Shown one piece after another: positions 31,764 through 44,313 of a stretch of DNA of 64,000 nt. The DNA comes from Annulohypoxylon bovei var. microspora (taxonomy: Eukaryota > Ascomycota > Sordariomycetes > Xylariales > Hypoxylaceae), in the NCBI GenBank assembly GCA_022836615.1, contig MU405299.1, positions 62,001-126,000 of the forward strand. Reading direction: 5' to 3'. Numbering within the stretch: position 1 is the first letter of the stretch; every line of letters begins with the position of its first letter. The notes below the pieces were generated by a model. That model saw only the letters and a program-made list of their open reading frames with translations. It made no database searches and was not told where the DNA came from. Both the position numbers and the translations under genes were made by a program.

Positions 31764-34408
31764 CTAAGTAGCAAAGCGGAAGTCAAGTCTATTAAGCAGT
31801 CAGTCATAAGCTTTTCAAACTCGTGGTAAAGAACTCACCGTTTATTACCCTCGTCAGCCGTAGTCTTTCTATATTCCTCCTGCTCTTCTAGAGTCATGGC
31901 ATCCCATTTTCTCGCCTTGGAGTTGTTTCTCCACCGGTAATAAAAGTAGGTACCAGGGTATTGTACGAGCTACAAGCGGCGTGAGATTTATTTTCCTTTT
32001 TTATTTCTTTTTTACAGGTAGATACCTAGAAAAGGGGGAAAGCAACTCACACACATCCAGACACATATTACTAACAGGCCCTTATTGGCTTTGAAGTATC
32101 GTGGCGAATCGGAGGATTGGTAGACTGTCTGCTTAGTAATCACCCTCTGTAAGCCAAAAGGAGCACTCACTATTTGCCCCTATCATTCCACTGACTTGAA
32201 CCCACATGTTGTAAATACTACACACTGATTAGAACGATGGGGAACTTGAAGCGATCTCTTGACATACGCTGCAGAAACGGTTCTGTTCTGTACAGATCCC
32301 GCGTTTCGACTTGTCCAAGCAACTTGAATAGGATGGGTGCTGGACTCAATTAGCTCTAAGTGATTACATAATCAGGGGTTAACACTTACTATGGGAATGA
32401 CAACAAGACCGTTGCGATAGCAAAATAAACCCAAGAACCGATCGGATTCGGCAAAGCAATCAGGGCAGCAAAGCAAGGTAACAGCCAAGCATCCTCCGCC
32501 ATGGATACGAAACTCCTATTGTCCACCAACTCGCTCATGGCAGTAATGAGTAACATGGTTATACTGGAGCCGACGACATTCGGAATTGAAAGCAAGTTGG
32601 CATGAATAACGTCGAATCCTAGGCCTCGGAAAGAAATCGTCAAATATTGGCTGACCGGATATTTAGGCAACCCGAATAACAGGCCTAAGGCGTATAATGG
32701 CCACATATCGTAGTCCTTTGAACATTTCCAAATCTGTTTGACCGAAAGACCTTGTCGGTTGAACATGCCTCCTTTTTGAGGATCATCCCGGATGACTAAA
32801 AATTGGGTTAGAAATTGATCTTCTTTGAGTCCATCTTCTTAGGCGACTTACCTGAGTTGACAATAATCTTCTCTTCTTTCTCTGTGAAATACCCCTTGGG
32901 GTTCCACCAGCTTTTGGTCTTTGCTGGACACTGGGGCATCAGAAAGAAGGAGGCTACTCCAACCAAAACTACAACAACGTTAGTATCTCCGATATAGAAA
33001 AGGGGTACTATGCTTACAAGTGAATGCACCCCTAGAAACGTTAGCTGTGGTTGCATTAGGTAGATAGTTTATGAAGACTATGACTTACTCGATGAGGAAC
33101 AACCACCGCCAACCTTCGTATCCTAAGATACCTCGCATCGATAGAAGACCAACAGCACTGAAACCAACTCCGATATCGACTAAGGGGGAATGTGAGAAGA
33201 GGATTTTTGGTGTGGAACATGGATCTCACCTAATTGCGAAGACATCCAGTACCAGGCTAATCTGATCGGAAGCTGAAAAAGTGAATATGGGCATATTAAT
33301 CAAAAAGGGGGGTTGCAACTCACCGTTCTACCAGTATAGAAATAACTGAGGTAAAGGATTGTATCCCTGTTACAACGTCAGCAAAGGCTCTGTCTTACAG
33401 TAGGTAAGGAAGACTGACGGGATAAAGCCACCCTGGAACGTTGCACTATCAAATAGTAAGCAAAGAGTTATGCTCTTAAACGGTAATTTATCTCACATTA
33501 GATATCTCGTGGCGAGGAAGGAAGCACGGCCCTTGAGGAAGAACTGAAGACCAGAAACAACACTGAAGAGGCAAATTTGGATTGGAATCCATAAATCCGG
33601 CCCGATACTAGAAAATATCAGCCTAGATTCCTAAGATATTCCTTGAGGATTCACACACCGTTTGGATATGAGCTGAGATGGAAGCTCGGCGACCAGGAAG
33701 CCAACACGAGCAATGGTTTGGCCAAGATTCTACACCTGTCAATACTGGAACCTCGTTTCAGATAGAAAATAGTTTAGGCACGGCTTACGTAGTCTGCCTG
33801 GGAGAGACTCAAATCGCCAAGCATGTCGTCAGAGACAGCGTTAGAGATATTCGATCGATCGATATTCAGAGCTGAGAACATAACGCAAACCCAGACCTAG
33901 AGAGTCAACTTAATTCATCAGTTTGAATCTGAGCGCTTACCATGATCTTCCAATCAACTTTTCGTCGTACTGCTCGCTCTTCCCTCCACGTCCAACGGAA
34001 CTTCGGGTCGAATGCAGACCAGTTCTCCCATCGTGGATGGATGTATAGGTCCTTATACTCTTCCACATTTTCGGAATCCCAGATACTCGGTTGCGTAGCA
34101 ATCTGAACTAAGTCAGTCGCTAATTACTTTATATAGACACATAATAGGCTTGGGTCGTTACATACTGCGTCAAGATCGTACGCCTCGTTTCTGGGAGTCT
34201 TTCGAATTCTCAGGAAACGTAGCACAATATCCCCGAGCGTTCCCTCCACGCGCTTGGGCTCCTGGGTCGCTACGGCTGGTGCGGTAGGGGGAATTATTAC
34301 GACCGGATGTTTCTCTTCTGTTCCTCCCTGAAACATCACACTGCCATGGTCGGAAGGCGTAATAGACCTGGCGGGCAAGGGTGTGACCGTTGGTTGCTGA
34401 GCAGACAT
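31764..34408 (-). CDS. MFS transporter, Liz1/Seo1 (anion:cation symporter) type
   Basis: An intact 594-residue protein assembled from 17 exons on the minus strand: 34408-34166, 34102-33941, 33896-33789, 33729-33659, 33607-33497, 33445-33419, 33366-33324, 33272-33230, 33179-33089, 33031-33018, 32968-32852, 32795-32390, 32339-32268, 32217-32171, 32124-32051, 31969-31839 and 31788-31764. Every join keeps the frame and restores family sequence: WREERAVRRKVDWKIM at the cytosolic N-terminus, FSALNIDRSNISNA in TM1, GGFIPDTILYLSYFYT, ILGYEGWRWLFLIEG, W-TSRNAGSVQ-RTVSAA and the terminal DEGNKR-LDFRFAT. The group includes fungal allantoate, pantothenate and vitamin transporters; the substrate is unknown. 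The first ~80 residues are disordered. One exon is only 14 nt and another 27 nt. Its place beside the biosynthetic genes could be coincidental. Confidence 0.88.
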
Positions 34409-34844
34409 ATCGTCTCTCTACTTGAAGAAAAAGGGGCAATTAGCACACCGATATACTTCCCTCATATGGCCAATTAAAATTTTAATTATGTATCTCTGCA
34501 AATCAACGAGTCTAATAAACTACTAGATCATTTCGAATTCATTTATATCTGCATGGAAAGATAGAACTTGTTTTCTATACTCTCATTCCCTGCACTTTGG
34601 CCTCTTAATGCCCCACCATATCGATGGCGACATCATGTACACTTAGGTAATGGCCCACCACCTGCAATAGGCATTCCGAGGAGATTAGAGGAGTTGAGAA
34701 AAAATGCCGGGTATCTCACGCAATTCAGATTGGAGGTCGCGTCATTGCTTAAGGTGCCATCGTAGGTATGCAATTTTTGGTTAGCTCCTTTATCGGTCCT
34801 AAAATTCACTGTATTAAATAAATTTCACCCGCATCATCATTCCA
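34409..34844. other. Spacer, no gene seen
   Basis: 436 bp between two genes on the same strand: the transporter start and the P450 stop. A 65-codon plus frame at 34568 has no support. It should carry the transporter promoter. Confidence 0.5.
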
Positions 34845-36444
34845 TCAATAGGCTTCGGAGTGACCTGCCGCATCTGAGGGGTGCCATGTCAATCTAGGTA
34901 GTTCTAAGTTGGTGAGAGGGTAGAAGGTATTTACTGGGTACATCTCCGAAGCTACCTTGAAGTAGCCCTTAGAATCCATTATCGGTTTACCGGCTTCGTC
35001 AAGGCTTAACTCACCGGTCCCAACCTTCAAAGTGGAAGTAATGTGAGCCCCTACATATTTCAGTTATGATAGTATGGATGTTCTTCTTACCTTCGAAAAG
35101 TCATAACGACGGGCAACAGGGGCAACAACAATGCGCACCTCGAGGTTAGCTAATTCTTGTCCGATGCAGTTTCGGGGACCTCTCTCAAAGGCGCGCCAAG
35201 CCGATGCCGGGATTTTCTCTACGGTTTCGTTCAACCATCTCTCAGGTACGGAGCAATTGGCCGTGTCTCCATACACCTCGGGATCGCGTTGGATCATCAT
35301 AGCGCAGTTGTAGATATTAACTCCTTCCAAAGGGTACTCACCCGTTGGTGTATGCACGCTAAGACCAGCCCCCGGTTCCGTCTTCCGAGCTGTACCAGCA
35401 GGAGGGTAAAGGCGAAGCGTCTCCATGATAACGGCGTTCGTATATCTCATACGGTTCAAGAGGTCTTTGCCGTCATTTGAAAGTAACTTGTTACGCACTG
35501 TAGAAGGATTCGAGTCTAGCGTCGGTCAGTACACTCCCCCCCCTTCTATATACCCGTATCTAGTAGTCAAAGTTGGAAGGCCGAGTATGGGTGAAAGGTG
35601 TACGAACGCGAGGGAGCTCACCTGGGCCAAACAAATCGTTCAACTCTCTGCGAAGAGCTTTCAGAGCATACGGTGTGCGCGACAGCTCGTAGAACATCCA
35701 GGAAAGCAAAATGCTTGTTGTGTCATGGCCTGCAAACAAGAAAGTACTAAGTTGGTCACAGGCTTCATCAACAGCTTGGGAAGTCAAGTCATCGACGTCG
35801 CCTTGGAGGCTTAACGACAGGATGCTTCGAGATTTGGTAGTTTCGGCCTGTCGATTGCTGAATGTGTCACGGATAATAGCTGCAAGCGTACTCCTCACAT
35901 GCTTTGCGAGCTGACGACGTTTCCACTCCGTCCGGGGAGTGAAAAACCACGGAAGATCCACTTGCTCACTTGTGTATGTTTCGAATAATTCGTGGTAAGC
36001 GCGCACGAAGTCGCTTTGTTTGTCCATATTTTGCGAGCCGAAGTCAACATCCATGACAACACTGCAAATGATGTCAAACGTGAGATTTCCAGTAAGCTGG
36101 ATGAGTGAGAATGCACCCCCGGTTTGGGAAAAGCGGTCTAGGTTCTCGAGGAAAGTGAAAGACTTTTCAATGATACAGGGCAAAAATGTTATCAAATGTT
36201 GGTGTGCATTTGGCCTTCCTGCGCGAATAAAGAAATCGAGATGCTTCAGATGTCCCAAAATAAGGGATGTCGGCATCTGAGGAAAAAATGGATATTGTCT
36301 GAACCTTTTGTAGCGAAGGCGCCTATATAAATATGATCCAAGCAATGAAAAGACAAAAGAGAAAGGGACCAACAGACCAAGGAATAAGGCCTGTGTAACG
36401 TTGGGGTCGGAAATCTCCTAAGCATCAATAGGCATGGCTGTCAT
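34845..36444 (-). CDS. Cytochrome P450 with an in-frame stop near the N-terminus
   Basis: Three coding exons are clear: about 36444-35622, 35497-35091 and 35024-34845. The P450 landmarks are intact: I-helix AGHDTTS, K-helix ETLR, PERW and the heme loop FERGPRNCIGQE with its Cys ligand. The N-terminal hydrophobic anchor (ALFLGLLVPFSFVFSLLGSYL) predicts a microsomal class II enzyme. The only upstream in-frame ATG codons (36444 and 36435) are separated from this anchor by TAG at 36418-36420, eight codons after the first. I find no intron that removes it. The next internal ATG would delete the anchor. So the gene is either recently inactivated, starts at a non-AUG codon, or has an upstream exon I cannot see. 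The 3' exon ends with 60 residues that include MYPVNTFYPLTNLELPRLTW. It would hydroxylate or epoxidise a pathway intermediate. Confidence 0.82.
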
Positions 36445-37699
36445 CTTGTACTGTACGACCAGCTTATCCCCTGTGTACCCCTTAAGGCAACTTCCACATA
36501 GTACGGGGATAGCCAGCTATAATAGGTACAATTTAATGCACTTTTTCTGACTTCTGCCAACTTGAATTATTTCAGAACTTATTCAATTTTCTAACTCACC
36601 AAGGAAATTCTCTAATCCAGATAATTGTATGGGTGTTGATATAGAATGGTCCGCCCAGTTACGCGTATAATAAACAGTCGGTGTTACATCACCCAAAAGT
36701 TGCCCACGCCAAACCTTTACCCTCCATAGGTACTGGATCTCTTGCCCCTTTACTCAGGCCTGATCAGGCACTCCTCAAAGAATGCTCAACCGCTACTCAT
36801 GATAGCTTAGGAAAAGCGTGAAATAAGGGTTGCGAAGTAAATTTTCTTTTCTAAAGCAAGGGAGTCAAAAACGAAACGTTAGCTTTTCGCATGGCAGTAA
36901 GTTTTTGGGGATCTGGGCCCAGAAACGGGATTCATAGTTTATATACGCCAATCTCATTTACACATAAGAACCCAGTTTCCGTTTAAAACCTCAACTCCTG
37001 CCTTATGCTCTTTTGTTCGTGGAATTTCCCATTTTTCGTCCCGTCCACATCTAATAGGCGATGAGCTTCAAATCCTAACATCTCAGCTACTGTGCCGACA
37101 CGTACCTAACCCAACGGTCGTCAATGATCGCTAGAGATGGGTAAGAAACGAGCAGCAGATGAGACGAAACGATATGCAGAGCAAAACAAGTTCCATGGTA
37201 ATGGCACTGATGTCCAAAAAAATAAAAATTCAAGTAAAAATATAAAAGCCATTATGAATTATTAGGTACCTAGGTAGGTACCTACCTAGTACATAGGTTC
37301 AATTTAGCTAGGTGGCTCGTGGGCGGCTATGTATGTGGCTTGTGCCATCAGGTAGGTTTGTACAAGGGGCAGGGGTAGGGTAAACGCGATGTTTCTTTCA
37401 GCGGAGGAGTTTCTTGGGTAGCACTTCGGACATGATATGTTAATGCCAAAATGTCCACACAGAAAACGTCGTGTGTTTTGTTCGAAATGGCAAAGTATTG
37501 AGGTATTAGGAGGTATTAGGAGGTCCTAGTTGACCGGTCGGCGGCCGGGGCATCTTGCTGCTCTATTTTAATAATTTTTATTGAAATATATTAAGTAGAG
37601 TAGCGATTGGGAACAATTGAGTGCTTGTTAATTGTTTGTTAATAAGGTGCAGATAACAAGGCAGAATTAAGGTGCAAATGAGAATCCTCATTTCCAAGA
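36445..37699. other. AT-rich spacer, no gene seen
   Basis: About 1.25 kb separating the P450 from the exporter. It contains a TAGGTACCTAGGTAGGTACC palindrome at about 37264-37283 and a short GTATTAGGAG direct repeat near 37500. Nothing else is seen. Confidence 0.55.
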
Positions 37700-39717
37700 T
37701 CACTTATCTGGCAGCTTTAAGCTTGCCGATCTTCTCTTGCTTCGGCTCTCCGGGTCGTTCCACGCCTGCTTGACAGCAAAAACGAGGCTGATAGCAAGGC
37801 CGAGTCCTGCCAGTCCGATACCCAGGTATAGCGCTCCTCTGTAGCCTCTGAGCAAGTCGTCACTCTCTGTGTACCCGCCGTGGTCGACTTGCATCTCGAC
37901 CGTGCCGGCGAACCCGAGCCCAAGTGAGACGCTGTAATTGACAACAGTGTTGATCAGACTCGCCGCCACGCCTTGATGTTTCTTAGGGAGAGACGCCGAC
38001 ATGATGATGGTTCCGGCCGGGAACGACATGTCCATGCCCCACGGTATGATGAGACTGCAAACGAAGGTCTGGGCCCAGTAGGTTTGTTCTACGGGGGCCA
38101 CGGCCACAAGGATAACTCCAACCAAAAAGAACGTCATTGACATGACCATAACGACGCTCGATCGTAGTTTCCCCAGGATAATACCAGTGGTGATCGATGC
38201 GGCAAAGCCTGACGCGGGAATGGGGCTGAACCATGCCGAGATCTGAAGGGGACTGCCGTGTCGCAGATTCGAATAAAACTGAAGCAGGTAGAAGAGCCAG
38301 ATACCGAAACAGCCCCAGCCGCAGGCTATACACGCCATGACGAAGCCGACGTCGCTAGTCAGGGCCGAGAAAGGGATGAGCGGTTCGACGGCAACTTTAG
38401 TCTCGATGATGAAAAAGCACGGGAGCAGGATTAGGCCGAGTAGAAGACAGATATATACGTAGTCCCGATCATGTCTCCAGCCGACCACCACGGCTTGGTT
38501 CCACGCGAAGTTGATGAGGACAAGCGACGTGACGCCCACGACGCCGCCGAGCAGGTCGATAGCCTGGATCGTCTCCGCCCACGTGGCCGGCGGGGCGCGG
38601 GTGCGCTCAATCGACGGGACCAGGACGACGACGAGGGCGGCCAGGATGGCTAGCACAATGGCGAAGGAGAAGAAGGTCCACGGCCACCACACGAGTTCGA
38701 ACAGCGCCGAGAACGTGGCGCCGACGATGGAGCCCGAGGGCGCGCAGGCGCCGAAGAGCGCGAACGCCATGGTCTTGCGCATGCCGTCCGGGTAGGCCGC
38801 GCCGAAGATGGCGAGCCCGTTCGGCATCGTGATGGCGGGGCCGATGCCCGACAGCACGCGCGCGAACACGAACATGATGTAGCCGTTTTTCGTGTTGTAG
38901 ATGCTGAGGCCGGAGATCATGGTCCAGACGGCGAACCACGCGTACCCTATGCACAGCATGCGCTTGTAGCCGTAGATGTCGCCCAGCCGCCCCGAGACGA
39001 GGATGAAGGTCCCGACCGTCAGGCTGTAGCCGGCCACGAGCCAGCTCAGGTCGCCGGCGTTCGAGACGTTGAAGCTTCGCCCGATGCTCGGGAGCAGCAG
39101 CAGCACCTGTCCTAGGCCTAGCTGCGTCGTGAACATGGACAGGCAGATGACGATGATAAAAGCGATTTCGCGCCATAGCGGCAGCTCCAGACCTGGATAG
39201 ACCTCTTTCGGCGATGCCGCTTCGTCAGCTTCCCCCGGTGGTCGTTGCTCGTCTACGTTTGGGAGATCGTGTTCTAAGAAGGCGGGTTGGTGTTGCGGGT
39301 ATGCAGATCCCTTCTTCCCCAGCCCGCTCGGAGGAGGTCCTTCTTCATCCGATGCATTTTCGAGGAACGTGAAGCGGTCTTCAGACCGGCTATGGGGGTG
39401 GTTCAGGGCATTGGGGGTTCCTACTAGGAGGTCGAGCTCGGAGCCAAAGTCCCATTGCGACGTCTTTCGTCTCCAATTTGCCAGGGATTCTGGGTTGTCC
39501 GGATCAAATGTAGCAGAGATTCGCTTGCTGTACCGCTTGGTTGATGGCTCCGGCACCGAAGGTAGCCGGATCGAAACCTTCCTATATGACGGTTAATCAA
39601 TTGTAGATATTTTCTTGCTGAGAGGAAATGATCGAAAATTCAACCCGCTTCATTGGAAACCAAAATGAAAGGACAAGGAACTTTCGGTGTAGCTTACCTG
39701 GAGTTTTTCGCGGACAT
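37700..39717 (-). CDS. MFS drug/metabolite exporter, DHA2 (DHA14-like)
   Basis: Two exons are proposed: a 20-nt first exon 39717-39698 (MSAKNS, then a split Arg codon) and 39581-37700, giving 633 residues. The large frame alone has no ATG at its start, and the short first exon with GTAAGC donor supplies it. About 120 disordered N-terminal residues precede 14 hydrophobic segments. Motifs fit the 14-TM DHA family: FTTQLGLGQVLLLLPSIG (TM1), LSWLVAGYSLTVGTFILVSGRLGD with the motif-A-like GRLGDIYGYKRM, and motif-C-like region FGACAPSGSIVGATFS. Such proteins export toxins and secondary metabolites by proton antiport and often sit in their clusters for self-protection. The central part (about 38.5-39.1 kb) is much more GC-rich than the ends. 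Confidence 0.88.
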
Positions 39718-40519
39718 GACGCGATATCTTAAAACGAATGGATTATGATGATGAATTCAAGTTATACATGCTTCTATATCTCGATGGTAAACTTTATGGG
39801 TAAACATCTCACATACCCCAGCGTATAAAACAGGTATATACGCTCACGATTTGTAATCCTTCGACTGCAGGTCCTTTGTTTTGTTAAGTCAGCTGAGAGG
39901 CTTTGAGTGGCTTGGATCGGACATCTATTCTCGGATCCGGCGGAGGTTAAAAACAAAAATCATATTATTCCGGTGGTCATATCTTAACACCGAGAAGCCT
40001 ATGAGCTGACTTAATGAAACAAAGGAATCTATCACCTGCAGTCGAGTCATCAGCTCGGTACCGAAATGATATAATGTCCTCGCTTTCCTTTAACTTCCAA
40101 TCTCTTTGTCTATTTCATATCTTATCTCTTCGTCTATTTCAAATCCTATGTATTATAAGGTACGTACCTATACAATCCCTCCTCTAAAGGATAAGCCCTA
40201 CGCCGTTTAGATCATTCTAGATCATTTCCCCCCAGGTACAGTATAAGGTCGGTCTGAAGATCGATGTCTCTCGGCTAAAGGTGCCAAGAGATTATCGGTA
40301 GTGTTAGTGCCTTCTCTTATTTCGGGGTTAGCGCTCGTATACTAGACCCATCAGGCCATACTTGTAATATCTCACACTCCTTCAGACTTACCAAACTCCT
40401 TCCTTCCTTCTAATCAACGTCATTACCTAACTATGTATACAGTTTAGACGAGTACTCTCTCAGATCAGCCTCAGCCGCACGCCTGCCTTTGATATTACCA
40501 ACTCACGCTTGTAGACAGG

Positions 40520-40590
40520 ACCAACAGCACCAACAGCACCAACAGCACCAACAGCACCAACAGCACCAACAGCACCAACAGCACCAGCAC
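40520..40590 (+). repeat. 9-bp minisatellite, about eight copies
   Basis: The unit CCAACAGCA is repeated nearly without change, ending in a variant copy (CCAGCACAT). It lies in non-coding DNA, and no open frame of useful length crosses it. Confidence 0.9.
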
Positions 40591-41929
40591 ATCTAAAATA
40601 CAATCTGATGTAACGTTAAAATAAAATTGGAGCGTACAATGGGAGTCGATGCACGGACCACACCTAAAACTCGGGCAATGCTACTTAATTGATCGATTAC
40701 GTGATATGTGTGGTGACTGGCGGGACCACTGCCGTTCCGATTTAACACCATGATATTAGTAGCCTTTATCACACTGAATTTGGTGAGATAGCGCGCAGAC
40801 CTCAGAATAATGTCAAATTAGAGAAGTGATGGTAATACTATTAATACTATTATTGTCAAGCATTGCATAATTGCCATCCCCTTCTTACCTAATCAGCACC
40901 TTTTTCCAGCCAAAAAGCGTGTAAGTTACCTAAGTAAATAGTCCAAGGGATCAGTTTTTGTAAAGTGTTAAACATTGTCACTCGCACATGGTCCATTTAA
41001 TCTGACGCTATTCTAGTACGCGGTACTTACATTTAGTGTATGTTCCTAGTAAGATCCCAGGCGTGTGGGGGGGCTAGAATCCTGACCTGTAAAAATATGA
41101 GGTATGTAACCAGATCTTTGATCAAAACATCGCCTCGCGCTTCCCACGTGGCTGATGCCTAATACATGGTATTTTTTCTAGATCCAGCAGGATCATATGT
41201 TTTTGTCACGAAAAATGGGTTTAAACAGTTCCGCCAATGTGGAAGGATTAGCTAATCTTATATTTAAAGGACTAGGTAGAAGGTCTTGGACCAAAGTGGC
41301 GCTCGTCAGCCAAGAGCCAACTCGTGTAAATTCACATATATCCGCACCGTGTGGCGCGTTGATTTAATGCTTAGGTGGCTAAGCTGCATGAGTCATAGCG
41401 GCTATCCACTAGAATATAGTGGATACATTCTTACTATTAGGCTGTTAGGTCTAAGTTTTAGCCTCAAGCTAATACAATGTTTACCCGTTGCTTACTTGAT
41501 TACGCACTGGGCTTGGAACTTTGGAACGTGGCTGATGTACGAAATTTTTGTCGATAATCTTCATAACAGCATTTTCTTTGTAATTCAGCTTGAGGATTGA
41601 TTATCAGAAGATGCTACTAAGTGATCCCTCCGGATAACGCACTGATTCGCTTCCTATCTGATCACAGTTCCATTCCTTCGCGGGGGTTCCCGACACTCGG
41701 CGGATTGATTCCCTTGGAAGGCTATACGGGAACCAGGATGCTCACCAATTGTTGGTGGCTGCTCGTAGTCCTGGGAGAGCTAGAATTACGCCTCTTAAAC
41801 GACCCGTAGATTTTACATCTAATCAATGGCGAAAGCACACTTGTCCGGCATGCCGTGCGACATGACATGCAGTCAGAAGGTTCAGCACATTCAGCTACAG
41901 TTTCAAAGGAACGGGAGTGAGGCAGGCTT

Positions 41930-42033
41930 CACTATGCACACGGCGTATAAATCTTAGTATCTTATCCTCCATCGACTACATACCTAATCACTATGCACAT
42001 GGCGTATATATATTATCCTCTATCGACTACATA
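41930..42033 (+). repeat. Duplicated ~50-bp promoter block before the regulator
   Basis: The block beginning CACTATGCACACGGCGTATA and ending CATCGACTACAT at about 41981 is repeated at 41989-42033 with a few changes and a short deletion. The copies lie 75-180 bp upstream of the Zn2Cys6 gene start at 42109, so they could double a binding site. Confidence 0.8.
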
Positions 42034-42108
42034 ATATCGTGTGAATCTTGGCGTTCCAGGTGTTAGTAGTTAGTTGATTGCGCTGAGTCCAAAAATCATA
42101 TTCGAACC

Positions 42109-44313
42109 ATGACCGATGTAGCTACGGTGGCGCAGCCACGGCGACCACAGCTGAGAATAGCGGTTAGTGGTGATCTTGACCCGTCGTAGACTCTAGATTA
42201 AGGGTCAAAAAAGCTGTGACACTGACACTAGAATGACAAGTGCGAAGAATGCCGACGAAAAAGGATAAGATGCGATAGGGGAATACCACAATGCATGTCT
42301 TGTGCTACCTCCGGGAAAACTTGCGTCGTGAGAGACAGCTGCCCGCGCAGAGGGCCAAAGAAGGGATACCTCAAGACGCTAGAGAACATGATAGGTAAAT
42401 CATTCTGTTAATCATTCTAATTTCTACCTCTGGCTCTTAGGCTGATAGAAAGCCGTGCTATGGCAGAGGACCTACAGACCCGGTTAAGCGAACAACAAGA
42501 GGCATCGGCTACTGGGACACGAACATGTTCGCCCTCTCAAGAGGAAGTCAACTCCGACAACGACAATGGCGGCAGCATGGACACCATTGAAGTTCAGAGT
42601 TCATCCACTGCCACCCCCATAACACTTGGTGATATCCAGCTATGGACGCAACCGTTGGAAGTCCAATTCCCTATCATGCAGCCAGGGCCATGGGACTGTA
42701 TCGAGAACTCGTTTCCAGGCTCGGACTTCACACCATTGGATCATAGTCAGGAAACATCCCCGTTTGCAATGGATGTTGGACTTCATATCACTCCCATGAT
42801 GCATAATGACTTGTAGGTTTTGGAAGCTGTAGGCTGATTTACAGCTGGTTTACAGACCAAACATATTAACATTTCTTATAGAGACCAACTTTATTTCGAT
42901 CGTGCCTACATGTTTGCGCCGATATTGCAAGCACATCGCTACCGTTCCTGGTCCAAACAGCCGAATAAGAGCAAGCAGCAGATTTGCTTACAGCATGCCA
43001 TGTGGACATTGGCATCATCACTCTCCAGTCAGTTCCAGGTTTCCGCACGGCAATTGTACAGGGAGACAAGACAGCTTCTGCATACAATCGAGTCAGAAGA
43101 ACCCTGTCACCAAGTATCTATCGAGCAGGCCCAGGCGTGGCTATTGCTCGCGATCTACGAGCTGACGTGTGAGGACTACCACCGATGGATGATATCCGCT
43201 GGAACGGCCTTTCGCTTGGTCCAGATGATGAGGTTATATGAACTTGATATACACCAAAGCCCTCCCCCTACGCAGGCCCAGGAGCAATATTCTGCACAAC
43301 TTAGTCCTTCGGGGAAAATCCAAGAGGACTGGATCGATGTTGAAACGAAGAGGCGGACGTTCTGGCTTGCATATACAATGGATCGCTTTACGAGTATGAT
43401 CGATGAATTACACATGTTCTTCGACGACCGGATGGTTAATTTGCCTAATCCAATCTTTCCGAATATCAATATATTAACTTTTTGCTAGATCCGTACCCTA
43501 CTGCCGGCTCCCGAGGCAAACTTTGCTAGTGGTCGTCCTAGGGAGATGGGTTTTCTCGAGGATATGGTCCACGATGTCGACCTAGAGCGGCCGGACGATG
43601 ACTTGTCATCCTTTACAGAGACAATTATCGTGGCTCATATTTGTGGGCGGGTCCTGGAACATAAGCAGAGACCTCTGGCTAGAACCCGCGATACCACTGT
43701 CGAATTCTGCCGCCGACACCGAAGTATTAATGCGCTACTGGCGCAGCGCATCACAATGCTGCGAATGCATGCCTCAGTAGAGCACTTGGATCCCGTACTT
43801 ACCTTTACTGCCCTGGCGGCACATATCTCTATGCTTATGCTCTACGACTTTATCGAAACCAAGCCATTGGGTACCAAAGCACAAGCAACGCAGGTTACTA
43901 AAGCTCTCCACGCCGAATATCAAAAACAAACATTGGACGCTATAACCGATATACCTCTCCTGGTTGTCGCACTTGACCAGCACTTTCAGGTAAAGCAAAC
44001 CCCCCTTGTGGTGGCGATCAGCAGGCTATCACCATCCCCGGTGTGCGGCTATCGAGCCAATTGTCCGCGCAAAAAAAAGACAAATGACTAATTAAATGCT
44101 ATTCAATTTTTACAGACACATCCTTTGACGCCTATCCTGCTCCTTTTAGGAGCCAGGTTCGCGCAGTCGCACCCTGAGCTGAATGATGCTTCCAACAAGC
44201 TCATGCCTTGCATCATAACAGCATTACAAGCCTCGATCAACCTGAATAAGCTTTCACGGAGTTTTCTTCAACTTATAGGACCTCCCAACGACATTTACGG
44301 TGCATTCACCTAA
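42109..44313 (+). CDS. Zn2Cys6 transcription factor, probable cluster regulator
   Basis: Six exons: 42109-42162, 42232-42394, 42449-42812, 42882-43434, 43489-43989 and 44116-44313, giving 610 residues with the frame kept throughout. Exons 1 and 2 form a binuclear zinc cluster at residues ~22-49 with spacing C-x2-C-x6-C-x6-C-x2-C-x6-C (KCEECRRKRIRC, then CMSCATSGKTC), followed by a basic linker (RRGPKKGYLKTLENMI). After ~100 Ser/Thr/Gln-rich residues, exon 4 carries the middle homology (Fungal_trans) region: LDQLYFDRAYMFAPIL, AWLLLAIYELTCEDY, and RRTFWLAYTMDRF, then the FFDDRM motif. Such proteins bind CGG-containing half sites and usually activate neighbouring biosynthetic genes. It lies 1.5 kb from the PKS 3' end and has intact key residues. 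Confidence 0.9.

Larger units (their letters stand above)
39718..42108. other. Long divergent spacer with minisatellite
   Basis: About 2.4 kb between the exporter (minus) and the regulator (plus). It holds a 9-bp minisatellite at 40520-40590 and a duplicated block just upstream of the regulator (separate entries). Short plus frames at 41286 and 41621 show no similarity. Confidence 0.55.
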
